64,000 nt of DNA from Alopecurus myosuroides (taxonomy: Eukaryota > Streptophyta > Magnoliopsida > Poales > Poaceae). The position numbers and the translations under genes were made by a program. This document shows positions 1 to 12,000 of this stretch, one piece after another. The DNA is taken from positions 402,060,814 through 402,124,813 of the forward strand of contig CM054057.1 of assembly GCA_028641055.1 (NCBI GenBank), in the 5' to 3' direction. Below the pieces are notes generated by a model, which saw only the letters and a program-made list of their open reading frames with translations, was not told where the DNA came from and did no database searches. Numbering within the stretch: the stretch's first letter is position 1; each line of letters starts with the position of its first letter.

Positions 1-2862
1 CCATCTGCCTTGAATTCTGGAAATCCGGCCACCACCTTTGCCGGCTCAAGCTTAGGAAAATAAGCTTTCGCCAGCATAAGTCCCCGGGTCATCCCAACCC
101 GGCATGCTGAGCGTTTCCAGAGCTCAATCCATGCAGGGACAGTAGAGCATGCATGGATTAGGGTCTCCATTCCCGGGTAGAGTTCAGTCGGCCACTGAAT
201 GGCGTCTAGTATCCACTTGGTGCTGGCACAGAACCTCCGGAGGACACTCTTCAATCTCTTTACCTTTTCAATATCATCTCCTTCTGAAGGCGCAAGGTTG
301 GAAGCTGCAATATGAGCAACAAAGGTTACATCAAGGTATTCCGGGTATCATGTATCAAGAAAACAAGAAACCAAGGCACGAACCAGTAAGTAGCGAAATC
401 TCACCAACGAGGACACGATAAGTGTCGGCCACTTGGGCCGATAGCTTCTTCAGTGCAGCTTGAGCAGTGGCGTATTTGTCTTTGTATTTCGTGACATCTT
501 TCTCCAAGGCTGCCACCTCAGACTCAAGTGCTTCCCTTAGCTTTATCTCGGTGTCCAGGAGCTGCTTGGTCTTGGCCAAAATCTCCTCGGACCGAGACGC
601 CTGCGCCTAAAAGAATGGAGGGTTAAACATTAGTCGGATATCACAATCAGTCGAGTATTGCAAGGAGTACCGAGTGTAACTTTGACAAGTTAGACTCGTA
701 ACTTGGGGACTAGGTGGACACTAAGAGATATCAACTAACGTACCTGATGCTCCGCGGCCATACGCTCCAACATGCTGCTCTCTGAGGCCTTCATGGCGAG
801 GAGGGCGCTCATCATTTGGTCGAAGGAATGGTTGCCCGAGTTAGAAGACCCGGGGTCTTGATAACTCGGAGTGGAGGTTTTCTCCTTGGCAGGGGAAGGT
901 ACCCCAGTCGCCCGGATGTCGGGGCTCGGTACGCCTCCTCCCGTGCCCAAGACGGCGGCTTCTTCCTCCTCGCGTGCATGTGAGGCTATCGGGTACTCGG
1001 CTTCCTGATCAGCCGGGTGTGTCGGTGACACTTGTTGTTCTTCGTCGCCAGCTGCAGCCGCCATATCATCAATCGGGTTCTCCTTACCCGGGTCATCGGT
1101 CCCCATATTTTCTTGGTCACTGATTGTGACCGTGGCTCTGTCGACAGTATAAAATAGCGGTTAGCATGTAGACTGGAGTAAATTATGGCAAAGTGATGGA
1201 ACATCAGGAGAAGAACCTTACCCGGGATTCACCGCGAAGTCCGAGGGAAACGCGCTGCTGGACCCGGATGAAGCTGAAAAATATCAAGAAAGTAAGACAT
1301 GGAACTGCTCTGCTAAGGGGTGATCTGGAAAAACTTCGATATTCAAGAAAGGATCAGATGAATACCAGCGCGTCGAGTTGGAGATGACGGAATACCCGGG
1401 TTAAGAGCGCCTTCACCTGGAAAATTCCGAGTCATTCTACGCTTGGTCAGGGGTGGATCCTTCAGGTACGGCCAGTTGGATAACTCTCGGTTTAGCTTGT
1501 GCATGTTATCAAAGGAGAATGGTTTAGAAGTAAGGAAGCGGTATGGAACCTTGAAGATGACCCCTCGAGGTTTCCTCTTTGCTCCGACCTTGATCGTCGG
1601 CTCGACTTCATCTTCGTCACTTGCTGTTTCCACCCTGCCTTCCGATTCTTCTTCTTCTTCGCCCTTGTCCTCTGATTCTGAAAGTTATCAAAGTATACAG
1701 TCGGAAAAATACAGAATGAACAACAACGAGCTCGCTGGAATCAAGAGAGACTCGGGATGTACCTTCTTCCGAGTTAATTGCGTCCTCTTCTTCCTCTGGA
1801 CTTTCGGAGTTAGGGGGAGTCTCGATTTTCCAAAAGACATTCTCAGCCTGAGGAAAAGGCATGGAGATGAGAGTTAGCAACTGTATCAAAAGGAAAAGCA
1901 TGGGAGTAAAGGTATGAGAGCTGGATCTTTACCTCAGGTGCTGGGTTCTCGCGTGTAAAGGGTTCTAACCCGGCTATATTCCGGATTACCTCCAACTTCT
2001 CCGTCAAGAATCCCTTGATGGTCTTGTTGGTGTCAACGGCCGCGTAATCTTTAGATGAGTATCGGAGGGAATCTGTGGTGTGCCCCGAGTACTCGCACGT
2101 TAATTTGGTGCGGATAGAGTTGGGTTGGATCCGGAAGTTGACCCAAGTTTTCACCAAGTTGAGCCCAAGGAGACCTTGGGCCGAGAGAATGGCTATTTTA
2201 GCTAGCAAAGGTTGGATCTCCTCCCTGTCCGAGTCAGGGGCGAAGGCGTTGAAGTTTTCAGAGATATCAAGGAGACCTTCCGAATAACCCGGCAGTTTCC
2301 TCTCGCCGGGTGGGGAGGTGTCTCGGCAGTAAAAGTAGGAAAGTTGCCAATGTTTGACATGGGAATTGAGAGTAAGGGTTGGCATAGGAGAATTCTTGCG
2401 GTGTTGGATAGAGACCCCGCCGCAAGGAAGAAGTGCGCCGTCACCGCTTTCGCGGCACGGCTTGCACTGAAAGAGTTCGATAAAGAGAGCCAAACTTGGC
2501 GGAGTGCACAAGTATGACTCGGAAAGAACGATAAAATGGGTTATATTCAACATAGAGTTAGGCCCTATGTCAAGTACCCGGAGGCCATAATGGCTCAGAA
2601 CTTCACGGAAGAAGGGGTGACCCGGAGGGCGAAACCCCCGGGTCACATGTTCGACGAATCAAATTACCTCGTCATCAGCAGGCGTGGGCTGGGTCTCATC
2701 ACCCGACACCCTCCAGTGGATGTCCTTCTGAGGGGGGAGGATCCCTAACTCGGCCAGCTCTTCTAGCTTGGCCTTTGTGACCGTGGATCGCACCCAGTTG
2801 GCGGATATGGATTGGGTTGACCTTGCCTTTGCCGACTGTTTCCCTTGCTTCTTAGGAGCCAT
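1..2862 (-). pseudogene. Antisense PF04195 (putative gypsy type transposon) gene, one in-frame stop, 3' end outside window
   Basis: The reading starts at 2862 with a Lys/Arg-rich N-terminus (MAPKKQGKQSAKARS). It runs through the motif FVEHVTRGFRPPG and the block GPNSMLNITHFIVLSESYL, both typical of PF04195. The frame is uninterrupted from 2862 to about 1935 except for a TGA at 2659-2661, just before FVEHVTRGF. A GT donor follows ENPAPE near 1935. Further exon-like pieces are at about 1853-1763 (acidic, EEEED), 1680-1556 (EEEEESEG...PRGVIFK), 1137-743 (Ser/Pro-rich, ending MAAEHQ) and 607-370 (a coiled coil of ALESEVAALEKD type). The order of globular domain, acidic linker and coiled coil is the usual form of these retroelement-borne genes. 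Their function is unknown; despite the domain name no transposase chemistry is established. The C-terminus is off the window. Confidence 0.75.
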
Positions 2863-4050
2863 GGGATCAACCTGCAAAGCACAAGACAAAAAGGTACAAG
2901 GCATAAGACTCGGAAATCACGAATTTTCCGAGTATGGGCAAGCGGTATCAGCCAGACAAAGAAATTAAGAATCATCCGGGTATCATTGAACACAGCAAAA
3001 GTATGAATTATCCGAGTATCAAGTATCAGTATAGAAACTATGGGGCGCTTACGTATTGGAAAGTGTTTGAGGAATAAGGATGATTGCCCATGTATCTACT
3101 GCAAGCAAAAGAACCGGAAGAAGTAGATTTCCCGGGTGTCAATGACAGTTGCGGAAAATTTGAGCGGAATGGATCTAGATTGAAAAATTTGCGGATGATT
3201 TTGTGGAGGAATTGGTGATTAATGGCGATAGGGGAGTGATATATGACCGTCTATCAAGCTATTGGATGAACTAGCATGGAATCGTGCGGCCTAATCCGGC
3301 GCGGCGAGAGAAATGGTCCGCGGTTGACCTAGATCTAATTTAGATTGAATCGAGAAATTGCAAAGCCAAATTAATGGAAACGAGGAGCTTACCGGAGGAG
3401 ATTGGAGTAGTGCGCGGCGGCGGCAAATGGCGCAATCCGAATGCCCCTTTGTGACTGCCGGCAAGCTGCTCGCGGACGCGGCGGCGGAGGTCGGCGGCGC
3501 GGGACGAGCTGTGGCGGAACGTAGCCGGCGGCAGATTGGTTCCGGTGACGCGCGCGAGGTCGCCGTGGCGGTGCTCTATAAGCTCAAGCGCGAAAGTGAA
3601 GGAAAGGAAGAAGAAGGAGAAGTGGACCGTTGGAGTTAGGTCATCCCCAAGGTACCTATTTATAGGGTGCGGGTGGATAAACCTATGCCAACGGTTGAGA
3701 GCCGGAAATTTCGGGTAAAGGATATCCGCCCAGATTTTCCTGGATGTGCATTAAGTGCTAGACGGGATATCCGGAACAGATATGAGGCAGATCTTTCCCG
3801 TGATACTTGGATCGGTTAGATAAGTGAAGTAAGCCGGATCTTTGGCATCATTATCAGGACACTAACCCGGAGAAATAATCGATAGACTTGGAGAAAGCCG
3901 GGTTACTATATGGCCACCATGGAGTTAGGCCTAGCTGTTTATCAAAGCAATCTAACCCGGCCTCTATGAACTTGAATGTTGATATTTTTGCAGGGAATAG
4001 CGTGCGCTTCAAGGAGAATCCCGTGAAGCCCAAGCTATTCTGGGGACTAC
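2863..4050. other. Spacer between the antisense gene and the 3' LTR
   Basis: There is no convincing coding sequence here. It should hold the promoter and 5' leader of the minus-strand PF04195 gene. A GC-rich stretch at about 3400-3640 gives short overlapping frames on both strands without family signatures. The last ten bases (4041-4050, TGGGGACTAC) are taken as the polypurine tract that primes plus-strand synthesis, because the LTR begins at the next base. Confidence 0.5.
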
Positions 4051-4526
4051 TGATGGAGGGATGATAACCCGGTAGGCCAACGCCAAGGTGTAACTCGGCC
4101 CAAAGGACGCTGCGCGAGACCAGGCTAAGGATAAAGGAGCTTCTAGAAGGCCCAAGATCGTAGGCCTGGTAACCCGGACTGTGGGTTCCGGTAAGGAAGT
4201 TTAGGGTTTTGTAGGCAGTGTCCGGGTAGGATTCAGAGTACGCCTTGGAGAGCAGGCCAGGAGGTCCGGATGCTTTATAAGCCGGTCCCTAGGTTAGGTT
4301 TAGAGAGATCCAAGAGTTAGAGCAATATCGCTAGGTATCGAGTATCCAGTGTAACACGAGAGCTGAGTTAATAGATCGAGATCGGAGACTCGGCGACTAG
4401 ATTGCCGGCTACCAGATCGCATATCGTTATGTTTTCCCTTGAGCTAAACCCTCTCCCAAACACCAGAGTCGTCTTGCCCCAAGATAAGTTACCCCCGGTA
4501 ACGTCTGCCGTGATTATCCCACGACA
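4051..4526 (+). repeat. 3' LTR of the Tat/Retand-like element
   Basis: It begins TGATGGAGGG right after the polypurine tract and ends ...CCACGACA, giving TG/CA termini over 476 bp. A TATA-like TTTATAA sits at 4274-4280 in plus orientation, consistent with U3 promoter sequence. The partner 5' LTR is outside the window, so the 3' boundary rests on the CA end and the change in sequence character after 4526. Confidence 0.6.
4274..4280 (+). promoter_or_regulatory. TATA-like box in the LTR
   Basis: TTTATAA stands about 224 bp into the LTR and about 250 bp before its end, a normal place for the retroelement promoter. The assignment is by motif and position only. Confidence 0.4.
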
Positions 4527-6371
4527 GGGAGGAAACAAGATATGAAGGAGGGTAGTTAATTTTCGGTGGAGGCATGCAGAGCCAGGGGTTGAAGAAGGGA
4601 GCCTAGCCCACAAGCAGGTACACCCGTCACGCATGAATAGACAGCTCTCACAAAAGGGAGCACAGCCTAGTCAACATGCTAGTGCGTAGGGAGCATTCGG
4701 GCGGCTGCGCAGCCCCGGCAGGACCTTTCTCCCAAAACAGTGCCAATGTGGACCAGGGGTGACGTGTGACACGCTGACGGCATCATGGAGAAATGCGTCG
4801 AAAGGATAGACGGGGGGGGGCAGAGTGGGTGATGGGGGGTCCGGTTGACAGGAGGAGCAGCCGCGGCCGGTGGTTTTTTTCTTGCCCTCCAACGTTACAA
4901 ATCCTTCTTTTCATCTTTTTCCTATACAAATATACATCAGTATCAAACCACGCGAAAAGGGGGGGCATTTTCGGTGATTTTTTCGAACCCCCCCCCCCCC
5001 CAAAAAAAAGAGATGGAATAAACCATTTGTTCTATTTTTTATAACTACCCGCAGTATCCGTCTCGCCCACATAGAACGCCGATAGCTAGTATATTTAACG
5101 ACGGCGAGGTCCACACTGACTCATTATTGACGGTCGAGAGGACGACGATTAGTACTACTAGCCGGTAGCGCCAAAAAACAGAAGCGAATGGAACAACGAC
5201 GCCGGCCACAAGATACGCCCACTTCTGGCGCCTTTTTTGCGTCTGATCGCTTCCTTGTCGCCTAATTGCCACCAACGAGCGAAATGGGTCCCAATCATCA
5301 CCCTTATATGTCTTCCTCGGCGGAATGGGGCGCGCCGGATCAAGCTACAAGTCGCAAAATAGCCACCGCGCACTCCCCGGGTAGATTTCTGCCGCCTAAT
5401 ATCCACGTGCGGCTCCCCGAGAGCGTTCATGCCCCCCGCCGCGCGGACTGAATCGAGTGGAGCAGCCGAAGCGCCTGCGGCAAAATCATTTTCGGCGAAA
5501 CAGGCGCTCCTCCTGTATGAGACGAGCTCACCGGCGACCCTACACACGCGCCTGACCCGTTATGGGATGTTCAGCGAGGAAGCGATTCATGTGCCCCCCC
5601 CCCATGCACATGAATGATACGACTTAGTCGCGGCGGTTCACGACGAGCGTGCCAGTACGACTACAGGGGCACAAGGTTGACCTAATTACAGGAGCGGCGC
5701 GACGAATAGATCCTCGGGCCGCACCCTCGACGCCGTCCTCGCGCACATCGAGAAGGACACCGACCTCACAGGGAGTACCCCCAGCCTCGCGCTCGTCCAT
5801 CGATGAAAGACGCAACCCAGTCGCCTCCAAGGGCCAACGTCCGGCTAGTCAAGCGGAAGAAGGAGTAGGACGATGACCGGAGCTGGCGACCGACATGACG
5901 TCGTCTAGAGGAGTTTGCCCCCCGGAAGAAGGATACGGACACGTAGGTTACTTTTAGGTTTTTAATATAAACAGGATAGCCCGAGAGCTAACTTTGACAT
6001 ATAAGGGGGTAGACACAGGCAACGGAGGAAGACATATAAGGGTAGACAACGGCGGTAGACGTACAATGCCGAAACACAGGCGTAGTTGGCAACTACTACC
6101 CCGAGAGCTAAACTTGACATATAACGCGGCATAGAGGCGTTGCGGGGCAACGCTGGATGTAATCAAACTTATCAAAAGCTGGATGTCAAACATAACAACA
6201 CGTGACTGAAGTAACGAGAAAGAAAAGTTCAACAACAAACGCAAAAGTAAAACAACTCCTCAGCGTCATCGAGTAGACGAAGACCAACTCAGCACGTTGT
6301 TATGGGGTTGGGGGCTTGGGGGTGCGGCTCCCGCTGCCTTAGGTGTGGAAGGCAATCATGCCCCCCGAGCC
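4527..6371. other. Unassigned region between the LTR and the RPA32-like gene
   Basis: No gene family is recognisable on either strand. It contains a 14-base C run followed by A8 (4988-5009), a GC-rich part (about 5160-5900) with overlapping frames that lack motifs, and a 120-bp direct repeat near 5980-6123. It could contain the left end of the element that carries the genes to the right, but I found no terminal inverted repeat. Confidence 0.4.
5980..6123 (+). repeat. Short direct repeat, 120-bp offset
   Basis: The string CCCGAGAGCTAA(A)CTTGACATATAA occurs at about 5980-6003 and again at about 6100-6123, 120 bp later, with GACATATAAGG-like variants between. It is a small local duplication of unknown role. 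Confidence 0.6.
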
Positions 6372-7921
6372 CTACGTCTCCTTGAAATGGTCTTCATCCA
6401 CTGTCATGTATACTTCTCCGACGCTTGCCAAGTCCATCAGAAAGGGCCTACATTTTTTACACCACACACAAGGTCATGATAAACATTTCAAAAATTAACT
6501 AGCTGAATATTTTTTTCCCAAACAACAGAAGCAAGGTTAAAACCAACCTGACAACGTCTGGAGTTGTAAACAAAAAACGACATAGCTCGCTAATATGTCA
6601 CCCACTCGGACCAGAGCTACACGGAAAAAATGAGGGAAACTATTATTTTTTAGTAGTTTTTTTTCACGGTTGACAGAAAAGCAAAAACTAATACAAACCT
6701 TCTAGTAAGGTTTTTCAGAGCAGCAAATACGGCGTCAGATATAGGAGTTCCAAGCGTAGACGGTTGGTGAAAACAAAAGAGAAATGATAAGAAAAAACAA
6801 AACGGACAGTCGTTTTCAGGTGTGTAAGCATAAATCCGTGTCATCACTCACGGGGACTTCACAAGGAGAATCAGGAGCATAAGGAAGAACAGTTGCCGAA
6901 GAAGAGCCGAGAAACAAGCCAGGAGCTATGGAAGCAATTGGCACATGATTGATTTGCTCCTGAGCCACTGTTGTCGGAACTCCGGAAACAGATGCCAGTT
7001 CGACATTTCCAGAAGGAACCTACATTTCTCTGTGCTTAAGATATATAGCATGTGTTTTTCTATGTTTTGCATAAAAACACTAACTTAATTGGCATGCACC
7101 AGATCCATCGAAACCTTAGGGCGCACAAGGTCAACGTGCGTCTTGATGACATTGATGAAATGAAGAGTAATCTCGTTGAAATCGGTGATAAGACTGGTAT
7201 GCCACAACAAATTTTTAGTGTTCAATTTGGCAAGGAAGTAATGCTTATGTGCAGGAGTACGCGTTCAATTCAGGATTGGAAGCGGACCTAGAGACCCTCC
7301 CAGTGAAAGTACCGTAACCAGCAGGGCTGCAATGTGTTCTTTTTGTCACTAGATATATCGCAATTAAAAATAGATATAACTTCATTCCAAGAGATAGGTA
7401 CTACGAGAAAAAACACGATAAAAAGAACAAACCGTATGGCACGAAATTGCTTTTCAAGTGCAGGATCTACACCAAACCTGGGAAAAGTTGCGTAAAGATT
7501 TTTATCCTGTTCTAGTTTTCATATGAAGTAAACCAGTTTTTCATACGAAGTTGCATAAATATTTTTACTAGTACTTACCAAATGGAGCCATTCATCTCCC
7601 CAGTCCCATCCTCGAAAGTGTAAGTTCCTTTATCCCCAGATATATCTATATTGTGAAATCGTCCTACAAGACGGATCTAAAGAAGAAAAGGAGGAGCAAA
7701 CAAAATAAGGGAAAAAATTCACGAGATAGAACTAGTAAAAGCATGTTTCGACAGAGGGATGGGGATAATTAATAAGCTGGACATACCGATGTAATAACAG
7801 TGTTGTTGATTACAAGGCCCATAGCATGGTTGCTCTTGATGCCATCCGACAACATCTTCACTGTCAACGGCATGAGAGTGTTCCTAGTGTTAGGAACATC
7901 TGTTGACGGTAGAGAAGTCAT
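6372..7921 (-). CDS. RPA32-like (replication protein A 32-kDa subunit) gene, multi-exon, probably decayed
   Basis: RPA32 is the middle subunit of the single-stranded DNA-binding RPA complex (OB fold plus C-terminal winged helix). Exon 1 (7921-7787, start MTSLPSTDVP) and exon 2 (7676-7579) join in frame at clean GT-AG borders to give the OB-fold core: a TVKML segment, then ITS-IRLVGRFHNI and YTFEDGTGEMNGSIW, matching the RPA2 pattern VxLVGxV...YTxDDGTGxI...W. Exon 3 is 7477-7433. A later exon near 7170-7085 reads ITDFNEITLHFINVI, another RPA2 hallmark. Further pieces lie near 7020-6845 and 6800-6705 (ISDAVFAALKNLTR). The last, ending at a TAG at 6372-6374, reads ASVGEVYMTVDEDHFKET, like the end of the RPA2 winged helix. 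The sequence around 7330-7190 does not read cleanly in one frame, so the gene may be a pseudogene. It lies divergent to the membrane-protein gene at 8685. Confidence 0.7.
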
Positions 7922-8559
7922 CTAGGAAGAGAGAAAGAGCACACTTAGTCAATAAAACAAAGGATATGTCTCAAAAAATAACAGTACAAAGAGCATAGCC
8001 CACAACCTCGGCTTAATCTAACAGTAAGAGGGACATGGGCGGCTGAAAGAAATATCACTGAACTGAGGAAATCATAGGAAAATGGCTAAGAATAAGGTGG
8101 AAGAAGGAAGGCATTTTTGGCCAGCCATGACACCGAACTGGTAAATGTGAAGAGAATGGAGCGTGGATGCAAGACCACTCCAATTAGTAGGATGGGCTAG
8201 CCGGGGTACGGGGAGGTGGGGGTGGGTTTGGTGTGAAAAAAACCAACAATAACCACGTCAAGGAAACGTACGAAATGACATCCAGTACAAACGGCAGGAC
8301 GTCTTGACAACACATATCAGAAAAGACAGCAACTACCAAAGCAATCACACAAGGAACAACAAACATAGGATGTAGCCTTTTTCACATTTTCAAGTACAGC
8401 GAGAACGTGCTGGGAACTAGAGGTGGGGTGGAGGCCTCAAAGCTCTCAGCTTAAAAAGGCAGCAAAACACACAAACACAAAGAGCACTTGAGCAGATAGA
8501 AGTGGAGTAGCAATAGCCAGGGAAGAAAAACGAAGGGGAATCCAGCACGGAGCAAGCGA
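7922..8559. promoter_or_regulatory. Divergent intergenic region and 5' leader
   Basis: This stretch separates the minus-strand RPA32-like start (7921) from the plus-strand leader of the membrane-protein gene. It would have to hold both promoters. I see no strong TATA box and no coding sequence. The plus-strand leader appears to end at GCGAG|GTAAC (8559/8560), a good splice donor. Confidence 0.35.
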
Positions 8560-8684
8560 GGTAACAACCAACAAAGGGTTTTTGGGATGCCGATCGGGTT
8601 TTCTCTCTCCTAGCTAGATGTTTACATTGACAAGGCCGACATCTTACTTTCGCTATTCTTACTCTTTTTTTGCTACCTCAACAG

Positions 8685-9074
8685 ATGAGGAGTCTCTCAG
8701 CAACCTCTTTGGCGTGGATGCTAACAATAACAGCAATCCTGACATTGGCGATGGTGCAAGGAAACTACAGACAACTCCTACTACTCCCAGCCCTAGTGGC
8801 TTGCACTGGCCTGCAAATGTGGCACACGGTGGAAGCATGCGACCCCAACTATGGCCAGATGCACCAAGCAAGATGCAGAAGAATAGCGTGGGGACTTCAC
8901 ATTGTCGTAAACACAGGATACTGCGTCGAAGTGTACCACGAATTCGGAGCTGAAAAGGGTTTTCTGCCGTACCTATGTGCGTTGTTGTATTCCATTCTAG
9001 GGTGCATTTTTTATGCTAGAATAGACATAGCGTCATCAGATGCCAAATTAGAGGTGGAGCAGCTACCAGTGTAG
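8685..9074 (+). CDS. Uncharacterised 129-aa multipass membrane protein
   Basis: I do not recognise the family. The frame from ATG 8685 to TAG 9074 is uninterrupted. It starts MRSLSATSLAWML and shows about three to four hydrophobic segments: residues 7-23 (LAWMLTITAILTLAMV), 28-42 (LLLLPALVACTGLQ), about 69-80 (AWGLHIVVNTGY) and about 92-109 (GFLPYLCALLYSILGCIF). The tail (DIASSDAKLEVEQLPV) is acidic and soluble. The bases just before the ATG form a typical 3' splice site (a pyrimidine tract then CTACCTCAACAG), pairing with a donor at 8560. That implies a leader exon ending at 8559 and a 125-nt 5'-UTR intron. It is the only plus-strand gene in the block and is intact while its neighbours are damaged. 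An alternative is a chance frame in transposon DNA. Confidence 0.5.
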   Translation: MRSLSATSLAWMLTITAILTLAMVQGNYRQLLLLPALVACTGLQMWHTVEACDPNYGQMHQARCRRIAWGLHIVVNTGYCVEVYHEFGAEKGFLPYLCALLYSILGCIFYARIDIASSDAKLEVEQLPV

Positions 9075-12000
9075 CATCCATGAGGAATAAATGTAACGAA
9101 GTGGAACCAAAAATGGAAAACCTTCCTTTTGCAACATCTCTCAGCATTTATGATTTTTCGGAAGACCACTTGCGAACGAAAATGCAATAAATAAAATAAA
9201 AAAATCCTTTTTAAAGAGACATAGTGCATCAGCTCCTGCTAGTCATCAATATCTTGGACGAATTCCCTAGGCGGTCGACCTTTACTATCGGCAATGTTCA
9301 TCAGAGTGTACAAAAGGCATGCCCTATGTTTTTCATTGTCTGAAGCGCCAAGCGAGAAAGCGCCGTGCTTCACACCGTCTCAAGTACGGCAAAAAATCAT
9401 AGCCTGCACGCTAGACTCACACCTGCAAAAGACAAAAAAACGGTACAAAATTAATTTTTCAATCAGGAAAGTAAAAATATATTAGAGGAGAAAAAATAAA
9501 CAAAATAAATGTAACATGAAAGTTACCATTTTTCGGAGGCAGAAGACGGAAATGTCCTCTTCAACCCCGAGTCCATGAACAGATGACTCCACCCATCTTC
9601 CTCGACAAGCCAGCTGTCGAAGAAATAACTGCAACTTTGCAAGAAAGCTAGATGAAGCGCGGCGGACACCTTCTTATGCTCAATCCAAGGATCAAGAGAT
9701 GGGGTGAGTGAAGGAACTCCATAGACAGTGATCTGCTTCCGCTTCAGATCCCACGCAAACGCTGTTAGGTTTGCACCAACCAAGGCCGTAGAAAGGAACT
9801 GTCACGCAAATTTGACGGTGTGAACGAGATGTAAATGAAATACAGCAGGGAAAAACGATCAGACTAATATTACTTTTTTTTACCATTTGGCACCGAGACA
9901 CGTCGTAGCAAATATGAGCCCCGATGAACTCGTACAATTGGAGACCTAATGTAATTCTCGTCTGTCATAGCCGACACCTGAAAATTCCAGGAATAAGAGT
10001 GTTTATAATTAAAAGGCATATCAAAATAGCAGCTACAAAAATGATTAAGGGTAAACACTAACGTAAAACCCCGGGCCAATAAAATGCCGCCAAGAGAAAT
10101 GATTTTTCTGGTCGTAAAGCCTTGAATCAATTTGACGAAAGCACCTAAACAGGGCCTCACACACAATTCGGCCCAATTCGCCGTATGGGCCGAATTCAGC
10201 AAAATAACATAGCACCAGATATCTCAACGCTTGTAGGCACCTCGTGACGGACCCAACATCTGAATTTAACATTACAGATTGAGTAATTAGTAATTTTAAA
10301 AGGAAACAAAATAAAAACACATGGACAAAACTAAAAAATCAAGAGATCATACCCTGTTTTAGGGGGCGAGCAACCAACCACCCAATTATAGAAATGTGAA
10401 GCAGCAGCGGGATGGTGATAAAACTTCTCAACACCAAGATCCCAAGGAGTTTCAGAAAATTTCACACGCACATTACGCCTAACCGGAATATTCACAGAGT
10501 TTGAATGAATATCAGGAACATGCTGGTTCAAATCTATCGATTCTATAGCGCGCTTGGCAGTGACAAATGACTTAGAAGAAAGGTGTGGAGAGGAAGATTT
10601 TTTACGACACTTGCTTGATAGATCCAAAGACATAGGAGTTGTTTTAGTTTTAGCAATTGGCCAGTCAGGGATCAACTCGAAGGAGGGGGGAGACAACGAA
10701 CATTCTACTGCAACAACATTAGGAGGAGTCCCTATAAAAAATTCAAAAATAGGTTCAGTTAAATACAACACCCAATTAAGAACTAGTAATAGTATTATTC
10801 TTGTTGTGAAAATAAAGGGAAACTAATTACCTGAAGAAGGAGTTAAGGGTGACGTTAATTTGTCATCTTTGATTTCCGAAGGAACAACAACTTCCAAGGG
10901 ATCACCATGGTTAGCGTAAGAGCATATAGTTTGAATCAAAAGATCAGTCTCCTCCTCAAATTGAACCCTTGCAGCAGTATGAATTTTCAGACAACGAGCC
11001 TTATGCTTCTTAGCTGCAAGCAAAACACGAGTCTGCCAAAAAATACAAAGGAAGCATGTCAGACCAACGAAAATGAATTAATTTATCTATAATTAAACGA
11101 GCATTTTTTCACAGCACCCATACCTTGACATGAACATCAGAACCAGAAATAACGGCCTGGACTTCTGAAGAACTAGTAGGAGTATCAGAAAGCGACAAAT
11201 CACTACTACCAGATGATAAATAAGGAGGAAGAGATGGTTCAGAAGGGAGCAACGGAGAAGAGGCAGGTGGAACAGAATACAGTTTGGCAGTAGTGGAATC
11301 AGACTGTTCTAGCATGGAATTAGCAACGGTGCCAGACGAACAAGCTTGTGAAGAAAATTGCCGCCGACGAGAGGTTCCTAGCTCAATGAGCCAGTCAGGT
11401 ATAGACCTCACAAAAATTACACGGTCGCCTACTCGCGGCTAACAGTAATAGGGAGAAATTAGAACAGGATCAAAAAAAAGAACAGTGGATAAATGAAAAT
11501 GGGAATTCAAGCAATATTTGAAACAATTTCTTGGTACCTTCCCGACGCCGAAAACACGAGTGGAGTAGATCCGTCTAGACCGGCAGTGTTAGACATGACC
11601 AATTTTGAAATCAAGCAGGCGTCATAAACTTTGATCCGAGGCCTTATACCAGGGGAGGGAGACACATCCCCGTATTCCATGCTATCAAGGTAGAATATCT
11701 GAAAACAATAGCGAGTCAAGCAGAGAAAGTCAGCACATGATTAGGAATAAAAATAAGAGGAAAATAACGCGGAGATCATCCGTACGGCAGAGTAATAACC
11801 TGCAAGAAAATGGCAACGCCAATAGGTACTTGTACAGTTTCCTTCTGACGGACACTACGTCTACATGACACGCAGGAAGATATGACAGACTCCAAGAAGA
11901 AGGAACTCCAATTAAATTGTTTTATGTTGTCGGCATCGACAATGGCAGGCCAGAAATTGGTAGTTTCGGATTTTGTAGGATCGTCGTCGTCAACAAGTAG

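Larger units (their letters stand above)
1..4526 (+). mobile_element. 3' portion of a Tat/Retand-like Gypsy LTR retrotransposon
   Basis: The right end shows a purine-rich tract (TGGGGACTAC, ending at 4050) directly followed by a TG...CA-bounded LTR (4051-4526), so the retroelement reads on the plus strand. Upstream of the tract lies a spliced gene on the opposite strand encoding the PF04195 domain. An additional antisense gene between pol and the 3' LTR is known for the Tat/Retand lineage of plant Gypsy elements, and that is the basis of this call. No gag or pol is inside the window, so the lineage is inferred from architecture only. The element continues beyond the left edge. Confidence 0.6.

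Noticed and set aside
5158..5547. 129-codon minus-strand frame
   Set aside because: No motif, biased composition, and no splice or promoter context; probably chance in GC-rich DNA.
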